Assembly (NCBI GenBank): GCA_010015675.1
Contig: ML976987.1
Span: forward strand, 79,875 to 143,874
Length of the DNA stretch: 64,000 nucleotides
Direction of reading: 5' to 3'
DNA from: Byssothecium circinans
Lineage: Eukaryota; Ascomycota; Dothideomycetes; Pleosporales; Massarinaceae
Part shown: one piece after another, positions 63,031 to 64,000 of the stretch
How the letters are laid out: each line of letters opens with the position of its first letter
Numbering within the stretch: position 1 is the first letter of the stretch
Notes under the pieces: generated by a model
The model's database searches: none
What the model was told of the DNA's origin: nothing
Seen by the model: the letters and a program-made list of their open reading frames with translations, nothing else
Program-made: the position numbers and the translations under genes

Positions 63031-64000
63031 ATAAGGGTTGTTACTAGTTCTTACGTGTTTTTGCTCTTAGGGTAACTTTTCCACTTAACTAGGTACTTTT
63101 AGTCACCTTTTATTCCTTAGTAGTTTATTATCTTTTTAACTTTAAACTCATCATCTTCTTTAGTTTCATAATAGAATGTTTTTTGTAATAGCGTTTTAGG
63201 GTCTGCTAGTTCTAGTTTAGATACGTGAAACACTAGGTGTATCTTAGCTTCTTTAGGTAACTAGAGTTAGTAGTTGATAGGGCTTATCCTAGCCTATATT
63301 AAAAATAGTCTAACCTTTACGTTATCTAGTCCTTTACTTAGTTATTTTATATAAAGATTTTTTATAAGTAGATATACTCTATCCCTCTCTTTTAGCTAAG
63401 ATGCCATTTTTCATTTTGTGTTTATATATGAAATACTTTTATATTATACTATTTTAAGGCTAACCTATAACTATTAGTGTACGTTCTTTAAGTCCTCTAT
63501 TATTATTAAAGCTGCCACTGCCTTCCCTCCTAGTAGTGTATGTTTAAAGAGATTTAGGTACTTCTTATAGTTTGCGTAAAAGGGCGTCTGTCCCATAGAT
63601 TCTGATATCTTATTATTGTACGCTAACTAAGCTATAGGTAGAAGGGAAACCTAATTATTCTACTAGGCGTTACTATAAATTCATAGATATGTCTTTATTA
63701 TATAATTCATTCTTTTAGTCTGTCTATCTGTCTATAGATGATATGCCGTAGATAGCTTGCGTTTTATTCTAATCGCAGCTATTAGCGTTTTCTAGTAGTT
63801 TGATGTAAAGAGCTTATCTCTATTACTAATAATTAACTTTGGCATGCTATAATATCTGATGAGTTAGTCCAAGATTACGTGTCTAAGTTATTCCGCGTTA
63901 TAGTTGTTTCTAAATAGTATCATTTCCACGTATTTTATAAATCTATTAATGATTACTAAGATGGCGTTATAGGTTATTCTAGTTATAAGGTCTTTTAATA
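63030..64000 (-). mobile_element. Ty3/gypsy chromovirus remnant: integrase and chromodomain
   Basis: The minus strand, entering from the right edge, reads an integrase core (AILVIINRFIKYVEM near 63960, YYSMPKLIISNRDKLF near 63850, AYHLQTDRQTKRMN near 63725) and the post-core region NNKISESMGQTPFYANY near 63600. It then reads a KIHLVFHVSKLELADP segment near 63230 and a chromodomain KYLVKWKSYPKSKNT near 63090. Stops are TAA/TAG. The usual catalytic Glu of QTDGQTER reads Lys, a G-to-A change. The 5' part (gag, protease, RT) is outside the window. Chromodomain elements target heterochromatin. Confidence 0.85.

Noticed and set aside
47220..64000. Reassigned genetic code with TAA/TAG read as Gln
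   Set aside because: Genes at 11-38 kb use normal stops and Gln codons, and the damaged frames also show Cys-to-Tyr, His-to-Tyr and Glu-to-Lys changes. RIP explains all of this.

Overview
The window is nuclear DNA of a filamentous ascomycete (Pezizomycotina; a dothideomycete is my best guess, an inference only). The evidence is short GT..AG introns of about 50-140 bp, fungal gene families (Cdt1, a hyphal-growth GT2 glycosyltransferase, a DysF protein, a calcofluor-hypersensitivity protein, HET-domain genes), and repeats damaged by C-to-T/G-to-A changes mainly at CpA/TpG. That is the mark of repeat-induced point mutation (RIP).

Layout. 1-353: end of a pogo-type DNA transposon. 1.7-2.5 kb: a secreted, probably GPI-anchored protein with a duplicated Cys-bounded module. 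3.3-10.2 kb: three unrecognised minus-strand genes, at least two of them related (Cys-rich N-terminus ending CRCG-x-P), sharing a palindromic upstream motif and flanked or interrupted by two 157-bp solo LTRs. 11.1-22.4 kb: ordinary gene-dense DNA with a sulfotransferase-HAD fusion, a mitochondrial-type beta-carbonic anhydrase, a broken hypothetical gene, a DHA2-like MFS transporter, a DysF/Pex24-type protein, a calcofluor-hypersensitivity-type protein and the replication licensing factor Cdt1. 23.3-27.2 kb: a decayed gene with a complete but RIP-damaged hAT transposon (8-bp target duplication) in its promoter. 28.3-38.5 kb: formyltetrahydrofolate deformylase, a dead SDR gene, a four-TM membrane protein and the GT2 glycosyltransferase. 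38.5-42.1 kb: no recognisable gene. 42.1-44.2 kb: a complete pogo element with six nonsense codons and no frameshift. 44.9-47.2 kb: an unusual repeat field, made of a degenerate tandem array and three copies of a motif that folds with compensatory base changes.

47.2-64.0 kb is an AT-rich RIP island. Inside it lies an immunity/incompatibility-like locus: a HET-ankyrin gene bracketed by inverted terminal repeats, a second HET gene with one internal stop, and a TPR gene fragment. Inverted copies of one decayed transposon flank this locus (47.2-49.1 and 56.5-59.1 kb), and the right-hand copy carries a nested pogo insertion. Beyond it are a gag-type LTR element without recognisable pol and the integrase/chromodomain end of a chromovirus that runs off the window.

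The housekeeping genes do not form one pathway. The most unusual signals are the covarying hairpin motif at 46.5-47.2 kb, the repeat-bracketed HET-ankyrin cassette, and the palindromic promoter motif shared by the 3-10 kb gene trio.
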